A DNA stretch of 22,910 nucleotides, from positions 1 to 22,910 of the forward strand of contig CAZNOT010000005.1 in NCBI GenBank assembly GCA_964574865.1, given 5' to 3'. Source of the stretch: DATDYW01 sp964574865 (GTDB taxonomy: Bacteria; Patescibacteriota; Minisyncoccia; Phycocordibacterales; JAACPR01). This document shows positions 15,397-21,357 of the stretch, piece by piece; position 1 is the stretch's first letter; each line of letters starts with the position of its first letter. Made by a program: the position numbers and the translations under genes. A model generated the notes under the pieces. It did not search any database, was not told the origin of the DNA, and saw nothing but the letters and a program-made list of their open reading frames with translations.

Positions 15397-15412
15397 GTCT
15401 GCTTTTCTTTTT
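15386..15412 (+). terminator. Terminator overlapping the end of the 86-residue gene
   Basis: A 7-bp stem (15386-15392 with 15397-15403) has the loop GTGA, which contains the TGA stop codon, and is followed by TTTTCTTTTT. The T run overlaps the stop codon of the convergent yifB gene (15411-15413). Confidence 0.8.
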
Positions 15413-16934
15413 ACCGCCGATTGCGGCAGCTGATGGCCTCGAGGGTGTGCTGCGGGAGAACGGGGGCGCTGTTTGCGAGATCGGCGATGGTGCGGGCGAC
15501 GCGCATGGCGCGGGAGACGCCGCGGGCGGAGAGGCCGAGCTTCTCGGCGGCGAGGGCGAGCGCGCGGCGGGTGTCGTCGCCGAAGCTTTCCTCGCGAAGA
15601 ATCGCGTCGGGCAGCTCGGCGTTTGTGGTCCACGGGGGAAGACCGAGGCGAACGGCTCGGGTCTCCTGAATTTTTCGCGCGGCGGCCACGCGCTCGCGGG
15701 CTAATTTCCCGCCGCTCACTTCGACCGGCGAGCCAGACACGACGTCTTCTGTTTTCGGGGACGAGACGCGCGACCACACGTCGATGCGGTCGGATATCGG
15801 CCCGGACACCTTCGCGCCGTACCGCGCCGCGATTCCCGGCGCGCAGCGGCACTCGCGCCGACTGTCGCCCGCGAAGCCGCACGGGCACGGGTTCATCGCG
15901 GCAACCAGCGCGAAACGCGCGGGGAACGTGGCGCTGCCGGCGGCGCGAGAGACGCGCACGACGCCTTCCTCGATCGGCTCGCGCAGAGCGTCGAGCGCGC
16001 GGCGATCGAATTCGGGCAGCTCGTCGAGGAACAGCACGCCGCGGTGCGCCCGCGCGGCTTCCCCCGGGCGCAGATCTTGGCCTCCACCTACGAGCGCGGC
16101 GTACGTCGACGTGTGGTGCGGCGCGCGGAACGGGCGCCGCACCGGGAACGACACGGGTAACCCCGCGAGCGACGTCACGCGCGCCACCTCGACCGCTTCA
16201 TCCTCCGAGAGCGGCGGCATTATTTCCGCGCACGCTCGCGCCACTGTCGTTTTCCCCGTTCCGGGTGGACCCACCATCGCGAAGCTGTGCCCGCCGGCCA
16301 TCGCAATTTCGGCGGCGCGCAGCGCCTCGCCTTGGCCGCGTACCAAGTCGTAGCTCGGCGTGGGCGGCGCTCCTTCCGCGGTAGTAAAAGGCGGTGTGGC
16401 TGCCGGCAGCGCCCGCTTGCCCGCGAGGTGCGCGACCACGTCGCGCAGGTGGTCCGCCCCGCGCGAGACGATACCGGGCACCGCCGCGGCCTCGGCCGCG
16501 TTCGCGCGCGGCACGATTGCCTCGCGCGCCCCGGCGCGTCTCGCGGCTTCGACCATCGCGAGCGTTCCCCGGCACGGCAAGAGCGCACCGTCGAGGCCGA
16601 GCTCGCCCAAGAGAAGCGGCGGCTGCCCGCGACCTCTCGCCACGTTGGCTGCGGCCAGGCACGCGGCGGCGATCGGCAGGTCGAGGTGCGATCCAGCCTT
16701 CTTTAAATCGGCCGGCGAGAGCGAAACAATGACGCGTCCCGCGCGGCTCTCGAGCGAGAGCAAATCGCTCGCCTCGATCGCCGCGGCCACGCGCTCGCGC
16801 GCCTCGCCGACCGCTTTGTCCGCGAGCCCGACGATCGCGAGCCCGGCCGCACCGGTCGAAATGCGCGCCTCGGCGCGCACAATGAACGCGCCTCCCCCTC
16901 CGACCTGCGCGCCAACGGCGAAACCTAAGCTCAC
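15411..16934 (-). CDS. comM: YifB/ComM family Mg-chelatase-like AAA+ ATPase
   Basis: A 507-residue AAA+ protein. In competent bacteria ComM is a DNA helicase that extends branch migration during recombination of imported single-stranded DNA. The N-terminal ChlI-type S5-like domain (1-170) has GLAIVGLADKAVGEARERV and DLPIA. The AAA+ core has Walker A GPPGTGKT (222-229), Walker B LFLDELPEFD (301-310) and FRAPHHT. The C-terminal Mg_chelatase_C domain follows (ISDRIDVW, then the helical end with LSARGVSRAMRVARTIADL). I chose GTG at 16932-16934 because it aligns the start with family N-termini. The frame stays open further upstream but runs through non-coding repeats. The start codon lies in the arm of a perfect 34-bp palindrome. 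With a VirB4-type machine in the same window, a link to DNA uptake is worth noting but unproved. Confidence 0.92.
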   Translation of the reverse strand: MSLGFAVGAQVGGGGAFIVRAEARISTGAAGLAIVGLADKAVGEARERVAAAIEASDLLSLESRAGRVIVSLSPADLKKAGSHLDLPIAAACLAAANVARGRGQPPLLLGELGLDGALLPCRGTLAMVEAARRAGAREAIVPRANAAEAAAVPGIVSRGADHLRDVVAHLAGKRALPAATPPFTTAEGAPPTPSYDLVRGQGEALRAAEIAMAGGHSFAMVGPPGTGKTTVARACAEIMPPLSEDEAVEVARVTSLAGLPVSFPVRRPFRAPHHTSTYAALVGGGQDLRPGEAARAHRGVLFLDELPEFDRRALDALREPIEEGVVRVSRAAGSATFPARFALVAAMNPCPCGFAGDSRRECRCAPGIAARYGAKVSGPISDRIDVWSRVSSPKTEDVVSGSPVEVSGGKLARERVAAARKIQETRAVRLGLPPWTTNAELPDAILREESFGDDTRRALALAAEKLGLSARGVSRAMRVARTIADLANSAPVLPQHTLEAISCRNRR

Positions 16935-16963
16935 GGCCCGGAGCGTACGCTCCGGGCCGTGAG
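16930..16963. repeat. Perfect 34-bp palindrome over the comM start codon
   Basis: The two 17-base arms (16930-16946 and 16947-16963) are exact reverse complements with no spacer. The GTG start of comM lies in the left arm. As RNA it would fold into a very stable hairpin burying the start codon; as DNA it could bind a dimeric regulator. No T run follows it on the minus strand. Confidence 0.75.
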
Positions 16964-16980
16964 GTGCCGCTAAAGTTTTT

Positions 16981-17105
16981 CTAGAGCACGCCTCAAGCCG
17001 CATCCAGCGAGGCGCCGAGGAACGAAAACCCGAGGCGTACAAATGTACGGTGAGGGTTTTCGCGACGAAGGCAACGAAGCTGGGGCGGCTTTAGGCGCGC
17101 TCTGG
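16981..17105 (-). repeat. Structured repeat element, copy 1
   Basis: The core at 17007-17078 is 70/72 identical to copy 2. Its centre folds as CGAAAACCC ... GGGTTTTCG around the small dyad GTAC-AAAT-GTAC. Flanking arms 16981-17001 and 17085-17105 pair with each other (17 columns with 2 mismatches and a wobble, then further short helices). The arms differ in sequence from those of copy 2. On the minus strand the element begins directly after the TAA stop of the DksA-like gene (17106-17108). There is no T run, so a simple terminator is unlikely. Confidence 0.8.
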
Positions 17106-17462
17106 TTAGCCGTTGAGGTGTGCCTTGCACGTACGCGCCGCCGGGTTCGCGTCGAGACGATCTTCCTCGATTTCTGCGCCGCAGGTCTCGCACTTCCCGA
17201 ACTCGCCGGCTTCAATTCGCGCGAGCGCGGCCTCGACCTCCACTTTCTGGCTCTCGAGCTGCTTCACGACGGCGTCGGCGTTCGCGAAATCCTCGAGCGC
17301 GTCGGCGTTGTCGTTCTCGTCGGCGCGGTTGTCGTCGCGGTCCGCGGAAACGGCGTCCCAGTCCTGCGGGTTCTGCGGGCTGCGTCGGCCAACCGTCGAG
17401 AGCTCGGCCTCGAGGCGAGACTGTTCGGCGAGGAGGGCTTCGCGGTACTTGTTGGTTTCCAT
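17106..17462 (-). CDS. DksA/TraR family zinc-finger protein
   Basis: A 118-residue protein of the DksA/TraR family, which bind in the secondary channel of RNA polymerase and adjust transcription. A long helical, probably coiled-coil, region (about 1-85) contains the acidic stretch DRDDNRADENDNADALEDFA, comparable to the acidic tip or linker of the family. The zinc finger is at 91-115: CETCGAEIEEDRLDANPAA then TCKAH. Only three cysteines (91, 94, 112) are present; the usual fourth is His115, giving a CCCH-type site. I chose the ATG at 17460-17462 because TACAAT ends exactly six bases before it; an upstream in-frame start (17477) would lie in the promoter. A structured repeat starts directly after the stop codon. 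Confidence 0.87.
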   Translation of the reverse strand: METNKYREALLAEQSRLEAELSTVGRRSPQNPQDWDAVSADRDDNRADENDNADALEDFANADAVVKQLESQKVEVEAALARIEAGEFGKCETCGAEIEEDRLDANPAARTCKAHLNG

Positions 17463-17468
17463 GCGCCG

Positions 17469-17474
17469 ATTGTA
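17469..17474 (-). promoter_or_regulatory. -10 box of the DksA-like gene (leaderless type)
   Basis: TACAAT on the minus strand, exactly six bases before the ATG at 17462 with a GC-only spacer. It is one of the clearest cases in the window. Confidence 0.65.
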
Positions 17475-17517
17475 CACGTCGTGCCCGAGGCTTGGAAATT
17501 GTGGGGCCAGATCGCGC

Positions 17518-17643
17518 GGCCAGAGGGCGGATTAGCCTTGTCCGGCGAGGCGCCGAGGAGCGCAAACCCGAGGCGTACAAATGTACGGTGAGGGTTTTCG
17601 CGACGAAGGCAACGAAACCGGCGGGCCAATCCACCCTCTGGCC
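17518..17643 (-). repeat. Structured repeat element, copy 2
   Basis: The core at 17545-17616 is 70/72 identical to copy 1. The outer arms 17518-17537 and 17624-17643 pair over 20 columns with two mismatches on the plus strand (C-A and A-C). In minus-strand RNA both become G-U pairs, so the arm is fully paired in the sense of the neighbouring genes. The element begins at the last base of the TAG stop of the 316-residue gene. Confidence 0.82.
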
Positions 17644-18593
17644 TAGTGGAGTTCGCGGTCGCGGGTAAGCCGAGACGCCATTTCTGGAATAATGAAGGCA
17701 TCCGAGGCGACGATGATCGCCCCGCTGTCGCCGAAGCCCCACATTAGGATGTCGTTGTCGCCCTGGGCGAGAACCCGCGCGTCGCGGTTGCCGTAGACGA
17801 CGTCGTCCCACGTGACGCGGCGGGCGGGCAGGTTGGCCGTAGATCGCGTGTAGGTGTCGGCTTTGGGAAAGATGGCGACGAGGTCGTTCGCCATGCCGTC
17901 TTCCCACGCGAGCATGGCCGCTCGGGCGAGGCTCAGGTCGGTTGCCTCGAGGATGAGGAACGGCATAGGTCCCTTCGAGCTCCCGTACACGCCGATGAAA
18001 AAGTTGGGCGAGAGCGCGCGGGCGAGCTCCGGCGGCGGGTAGGCGCCAATCGCGCCGAACAGCTGGTCGCTCGAAATTTGGCGCGTGTCGCTCTCGCCGC
18101 GCAGCGGGTTCAGCCGCGCCTCCGAGAGCGCGACCTGGTGCACCTCGCGGCTGGGGATCGCCGCGCTGACCGCGCGCCGCACGTCTTCCTGGACGTCGCG
18201 GTACGAGCGGTCCTCGGTGGGAATGTTGGTCACTTTGTCGGCGCGGATGAACGCGGGAACGTCGATCGGTATCTCGGCGGGGGCGAGGGGTCGGTGGAAG
18301 AAGCGGAAGTACGCGAACCCGGCGATGCCCGCGAGGATGAGAAAAAAAGAGCCGGCCAAGAGGAGTCGGTTCTTTGGCGTTTCCGGGGAAGAATTTACCT
18401 CTCGCGTTTCTCGCTGGCGCCGGCGCTCCTCTTCGGCCAGAAAGATTTTTGCCGCCGACATGTTGTCGCTCTTCACCGCCTCGGCGATGTCGTCTTGGTA
18501 GGTGCGTAGGCGCGTGAGCGTGGGGGGCGTCCTCCCCTCCTTCTCCGCGGGAGGGGCGACGTTCGGCGGCGTGTCTCCGGGGATATTTTCCAT
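17643..18593 (-). CDS. Single-TM conserved hypothetical protein
   Basis: A 316-residue protein with a cytoplasmic N-terminus of about 75 residues (Pro-rich start, then a helical stretch containing AEEERRRQRETRE), one membrane segment at about 76-97 (LLLAGSFFLILAGIAGFAYF) and an outer domain of about 215 residues. That domain has an alpha/beta look (FFIGVYGSSKGPMPFLILEA, then MLAWEDGMANDLVAIFP and DSGAIIVASDAFIIPEMASR). I do not recognise a named family; proteins of this shape are frequent in Patescibacteria. The ATG at 18591-18593 has TATACT (18601-18606) seven bases upstream and lies just after the terminator of the NYN gene, so it is an independent leaderless unit. The structured repeat copy 2 follows its stop directly. 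Confidence 0.82.
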   Translation of the reverse strand: MENIPGDTPPNVAPPAEKEGRTPPTLTRLRTYQDDIAEAVKSDNMSAAKIFLAEEERRRQRETREVNSSPETPKNRLLLAGSFFLILAGIAGFAYFRFFHRPLAPAEIPIDVPAFIRADKVTNIPTEDRSYRDVQEDVRRAVSAAIPSREVHQVALSEARLNPLRGESDTRQISSDQLFGAIGAYPPPELARALSPNFFIGVYGSSKGPMPFLILEATDLSLARAAMLAWEDGMANDLVAIFPKADTYTRSTANLPARRVTWDDVVYGNRDARVLAQGDNDILMWGFGDSGAIIVASDAFIIPEMASRLTRDRELH

Positions 18594-18600
18594 CCGGGCG

Positions 18601-18606
18601 AGTATA
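18601..18606 (-). promoter_or_regulatory. -10 box of the single-TM protein gene (leaderless type)
   Basis: TATACT on the minus strand, seven bases before the ATG at 18593. It lies ten bases after the T run of the preceding terminator. Confidence 0.65.
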
Positions 18607-18616
18607 CCGCGCCAGG

Positions 18617-18650
18617 AAAAAACCAGCGTCGCCTCGAGCGGCGACGCTGG
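18617..18650 (-). terminator. Rho-independent terminator of the NYN gene
   Basis: A perfect 11-bp stem (18623-18633 with 18640-18650) with a 6-base loop is followed on the minus strand by TTTTTT (18622-18617). It lies 18 bases after the stop codon at 18668. It is the best intrinsic terminator in the window. Confidence 0.9.
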
Positions 18651-18667
18651 CTCTCTGCTCGCTCCGG

Positions 18668-19354
18668 CTACTGCGCCGCCGCTGCCGGCGGGGTGCCGCC
18701 GGCCTTCTTGCCGCGCCCGCGCCCACCGCGTCGTCCCCGTCGCCTGCGGCCAACCGTCTCCTTCGTGGCCGCTGCGCCCGCGGCCGGCGCGGGAGTAGCT
18801 GGCGGAGCTTTGGCCGCGGGGGTAATCGGCGCCACGGCCGGGCGTCGCGCGCCGCTAATCAAGAATCGCCCTGGCTCCTTGTCGAGGTCGATGAAGTCGT
18901 CCACCGCCTCGATGAGCTTGCCCGAGGTAGACCGTCCGAACGAGACGGACTCGACCTGGCATCCGCCGTTGGCGCGGAGGTACTCGACGAGCGGGATGAA
19001 GTCACCGTCGCCCGATACGATCACTGCCACGTCGAGCTTGGGCGCGATGCGTACCGCGTCGATGGCGAGGCCGACGTCCCAGTCGGCTTTCTTCGCGCCG
19101 TTACTGAAGACCTGGAGGTCTTTCTCCTTGAGTTCGATGCCGGCCTTGGTGAGCGCGTCGAAGAACGCTTTCTCCTCGGCGGAGTCGGACGAGACGACGT
19201 AGGCGATGCACCGGATGATGCGCCGGTCGGCTGCCGCCGCTTTGACGACCGCGGCGAAGTTAACTTTTGCCGAGTGGATGTTCTTGGCGCTGTGGTAGAG
19301 GTTTTGCGTGTCGATAAAAATGCCGACGCGCTGGTCTTTGTGCTTGTGAACCAT
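18668..19354 (-). CDS. NYN domain (LabA/DUF88-type) putative RNase
   Basis: A 228-residue protein with a PIN-like NYN nuclease domain, predicted to cleave RNA with a metal ion. The N-terminal strand VGIFIDTQNLYHSAKN holds the first Asp (15) and the family Asn. Further acidic residues lie in KADWDVGLAIDAVR (91-102) and in VSGDGDFIPLV (113-123; Asp116 and Asp118). The domain ends near 165. The tail (about 170-228) is Ala/Pro-rich and then strongly basic (RRRRGRRGGRGRGKK), resembling RGG-type RNA-binding tails and suggesting direct RNA contact. The ATG at 19352-19354 lacks both a nearby -10 and a Shine-Dalgarno; a 7-bp hairpin lies just upstream in the expected leader. Function on a specific RNA is unknown. 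Confidence 0.86.
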   Translation of the reverse strand: MVHKHKDQRVGIFIDTQNLYHSAKNIHSAKVNFAAVVKAAAADRRIIRCIAYVVSSDSAEEKAFFDALTKAGIELKEKDLQVFSNGAKKADWDVGLAIDAVRIAPKLDVAVIVSGDGDFIPLVEYLRANGGCQVESVSFGRSTSGKLIEAVDDFIDLDKEPGRFLISGARRPAVAPITPAAKAPPATPAPAAGAAATKETVGRRRRGRRGGRGRGKKAGGTPPAAAAQ

Positions 19355-19369
19355 GTACTTGCTTGTCTG

Positions 19370-19403
19370 GAGGCCGCGCGAACGAATCGCCCACGTCGGC
19401 CTC
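19370..19403 (-). promoter_or_regulatory. Hairpin in the leader of the NYN gene
   Basis: The arms GAGGCCG/CGGCCTC (19370-19376 with 19397-19403) are perfectly complementary with a further possible inner pairing. It ends 16 bases before the ATG. A possible -10 lies further upstream (TATTTT region near 19413). It could regulate translation or be a chance fold. Confidence 0.3.
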
Positions 19404-19484
19404 TCTGGTGAAAATATGTTGCGGACCGTTTCTTAAATCCTCGCGCGCCGCGAGCCTGAGGCCCCGTCGCGCGCCACTGTTCCC

Positions 19485-19514
19485 AAAACGGCGACGCCGC
19501 GTTTCCGCGGCGCC
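19485..19514 (-). terminator. Terminator of rpsO
   Basis: On the minus strand an 8-9 bp stem (19493-19501 with 19506-19514, one mismatch) is closed by a GAAA tetraloop. A TTTT run follows after four bases. It lies 15 bases after the rpsO stop codon. Confidence 0.6.
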
Positions 19515-19528
19515 CTCTCGTTTCTGCC

Positions 19529-19801
19529 TTAGGCCTTCTTCTTCAGCCCCAGCTTCTTAACCACCGCGGCGTAGCGCTTGGGGTGGCTCTTCTGCAGGTA
19601 GCCGAGGGTCGACTGGCGGCGGGCGACCATGCCGATCAGGCCGCGCCGCGAGTGAAAGTCCTTCGGGTTCTTCTTGAGGTGCCGGGAGAGCTCCTCGATG
19701 CGCTTCGACAGGATAGACGCCTGGACCTCCGGAGAACCGGTGTCCGCGTCGTGCATCTGCGTTTCCGCAATCGACTTACCCTTCTGCTTTTTGGTTAGCA
19801 T
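19529..19801 (-). CDS. rpsO: 30S ribosomal protein S15
   Basis: A 90-residue protein, the usual length for S15, which binds the central domain of 16S rRNA and forms an intersubunit bridge. Family signatures are DTGSPEVQASILSKRIEELS (21-40), HLKKNPKDFHSRRGLIGMV and RRQSTLGYLQK. The ATG at 19799-19801 is preceded by TACTAT on the minus strand (19811-19816) with nine bases between, which would leave a leader of only two or three bases. It stands alone with its own terminator and is not linked to pnp as in many bacteria. Confidence 0.97.
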   Translation of the reverse strand: MLTKKQKGKSIAETQMHDADTGSPEVQASILSKRIEELSRHLKKNPKDFHSRRGLIGMVARRQSTLGYLQKSHPKRYAAVVKKLGLKKKA

Positions 19802-19911
19802 GGCTGAGCCATAGTATCACGGCTACGTCGAGGACGCAAGCGAGCGGCCTCTAGGCCCGCAAGGCTTGGAGAGGGGGTAATTATTGTGCGACACTAGAAC
19901 CCACTCCCCGA

Positions 19912-20088
19912 ATGGATGCCTTCAGACTCAGAAGAACGCTTCGGCTCAGCGGCCGCGCGACCCCAGCATCGTCCGCGCGCTCTCGGCTGCGCCGCCATCG
20001 CGCCGGAGGTGCGTCCCCGGTCGCGGGCTCGGGCGCCCGCTCGACGCCGGGACCGTTCGCTCCGATGCTTTTTGGGAGCAGCTTCTAG
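19912..20088 (+). CDS. Possible small upstream ORF coupled to xerC
   Basis: A 58-codon frame (MDAFRLRRTLRLSG...) starts at ATG 19912-19914 and ends TAG at 20086-20088, two bases before the xerC ATG. TAGAAC at 19895-19900 could serve as -10. The product is Arg/Ala/Ser-rich with no recognised domain, so it may be a chance frame in GC-rich DNA. The TAG-CT-ATG junction is identical to that between the TraC-like gene and virB4. Confidence 0.22.
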   Translation: MDAFRLRRTLRLSGRATPASSARSRLRRHRAGGASPVAGSGARSTPGPFAPMLFGSSF

Positions 20089-20090
20089 CT

Positions 20091-21065
20091 ATGGGAGAAA
20101 AGCAGCGCACCGAACTCGACCGCCTGACCCGAGAGTTCCTCGAGTACACCGAAATCGAGCGCGGCCGCTCGGTGAAGACGGTCGAGAACTACGCCCGCTA
20201 CCTCGACCGATTCATCGGGTGGGGAAAGTTTGCCCGCGCGGCAGACATTTCGGCCGACAAGGTGCGCGAGTACCGCATCTGGCTTAACCGTCAGCTGGCC
20301 GCGCCGCTCCCCCGCTCCGCGCGCGTGCCCGGGACCGCCGCGACGCTCAAGAAGCGCACGCAGAACTACTACCTCATCGCGCTGCGCGCTTTCCTCAAGT
20401 TCCTCGCGAAGCGCGGCGTGCGCTCGCTTCCCCCGGAGCAGATTGAGCTCGCCAAGGTGCCGGCGCGCGAAATAGACCTCATTTCCTCGGACGAGCTCGA
20501 CCGCGTGCTCGGCGGCCCCGACACCTCGACCGTCAAAGGGTTGCGCGACCGGGCGATGCTCGAGCTTTTGTTCTCAACGGGCCTGCGCGTCTCCGAGCTG
20601 TGCTCGCTCCCCCGCGACCTCGACCTCACCCGCGGCGAGTTTTCCGTGCGCGGCAAGGGCGAGAAGGTGCGCGTGGTGTTCGTCTCGCCCGCCGCCCGCA
20701 AGGCCATCGAGGCGTACCTCGATAAGCGCGACGATTTCGATGACGCTATGTTCGCGCAGGTGCCCGGCAAGGCCGGCGCGGCGGTCATGAAGAAGCAGGA
20801 GACGCTGCGCCTTACGCCGCGGTCCGTCGAGCGCATCGTCCGCCACTACGCCACCAAGGCCGGTGTCTCCAAGAAGGTGACGCCGCACACGATTCGCCAC
20901 TGCTTCGCCACGGACCTGCTCGGCAATGGAGCAGACCTCCGCGCCGTCCAGGCGCTCCTAGGTCACGCGAACATCACTACCACCCAGGTGTACACGCACG
21001 TGACCGACAGGCACCTCCACGACGTGCACAAAGCCTTTCACGGCAAGCGTCGATCTTCTAGGTAA
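20091..21065 (+). CDS. xerC: XerC/XerD-type tyrosine recombinase
   Basis: A 324-residue tyrosine recombinase, probably the chromosome dimer resolvase. The N-terminal SAM-like domain (about 10-110) reads LTREFLEYTEIERGRSVKTVENYARYL. The catalytic domain has all key residues: Arg166 in GLRVSEL, Lys189 in RGKGEKVRVV, His266 and Arg269 in PHTIRH, His292 in LGHANI and Tyr301 in TTQVYTH. It should therefore be active. I chose the ATG at 20091 because it gives the usual family N-terminus. The frame stays open to 19884, which would add about 69 residues unlike Xer proteins. No integration site or mobile-element features surround it, so a housekeeping Xer role is more likely than a phage integrase. 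Many Patescibacteria have a single Xer protein. Confidence 0.92.
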   Translation: MGEKQRTELDRLTREFLEYTEIERGRSVKTVENYARYLDRFIGWGKFARAADISADKVREYRIWLNRQLAAPLPRSARVPGTAATLKKRTQNYYLIALRAFLKFLAKRGVRSLPPEQIELAKVPAREIDLISSDELDRVLGGPDTSTVKGLRDRAMLELLFSTGLRVSELCSLPRDLDLTRGEFSVRGKGEKVRVVFVSPAARKAIEAYLDKRDDFDDAMFAQVPGKAGAAVMKKQETLRLTPRSVERIVRHYATKAGVSKKVTPHTIRHCFATDLLGNGADLRAVQALLGHANITTTQVYTHVTDRHLHDVHKAFHGKRRSSR

Positions 21066-21067
21066 CG

Positions 21068-21093
21068 AAAACCCCGCGAAGTGAATCGCGGGG
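21068..21093 (-). terminator. Terminator between xerC and the 65-residue gene
   Basis: A perfect 8-bp stem (21072-21079 with 21086-21093) with a 6-base loop is followed on the minus strand by TTTT. It lies six bases after the minus-strand stop at 21100, and its hairpin can also serve xerC. Confidence 0.75.
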
Positions 21094-21099
21094 CGGGCT

Positions 21100-21297
21100 C
21101 TACCCTTTCTTTTCGTCGGTCGAATCCTCTGCGGCGAGGAATTCATCCATAGCTGCTCCGAGCTGATTTTGGGGCACCCCCTCTCGGTACAGGTGTCGGG
21201 CTGAGAGGAAGCTTTTGAGCCTTTCGACTTTAGCCGCATCCCAGCCGTAGGCTTCCGCGCAATTCTCGCAGAGGATTTGGGTGTTAATGGTAGCCAT
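21100..21297 (-). CDS. Small hypothetical protein, 65 residues
   Basis: I do not recognise this protein. It has a CENC pair (Cys10 and Cys13) near the N-terminus and is otherwise helical and acidic, ending EDSTDEKKG. There is no signal peptide or membrane segment. It is one of the few genes here with a real Shine-Dalgarno: AAGGAAG lies seven bases before the ATG, and TAGAAT (21319-21324) is placed to start transcription about 14 bases before the ATG. A terminator follows the stop codon. It is divergent from xth across 60 bases. The clear promoter, leader, Shine-Dalgarno and terminator make it a genuine gene despite its size. Confidence 0.72.
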   Translation of the reverse strand: MATINTQILCENCAEAYGWDAAKVERLKSFLSARHLYREGVPQNQLGAAMDEFLAAEDSTDEKKG

Positions 21298-21318
21298 ATC
21301 GGTACTTCCTTTGCCCGA

Positions 21319-21351
21319 ATTCTATACCCGCGCGTATAGGCGGGGTACTAT
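21319..21351. promoter_or_regulatory. Divergent promoters of the 65-residue gene and xth
   Basis: On the minus strand TAGAAT (21319-21324, within TATAGAAT) serves the 65-residue gene. On the plus strand TACTAT (21346-21351) lies exactly six bases before the xth ATG at 21358. One gene has a Shine-Dalgarno leader and the other seems leaderless. Confidence 0.6.
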
Positions 21352-21357
21352 GCCGCC

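Noticed and set aside
16935..17042. Longer comM start in the repeat region
   Set aside because: It would encode the palindrome and part of the repeat element, and the added residues have no counterpart in YifB/ComM proteins.
20091..21065. Phage or island integrase with attachment site
   Set aside because: No tRNA, direct repeats or mobile genes are adjacent, and the sequence reads as a housekeeping Xer recombinase.
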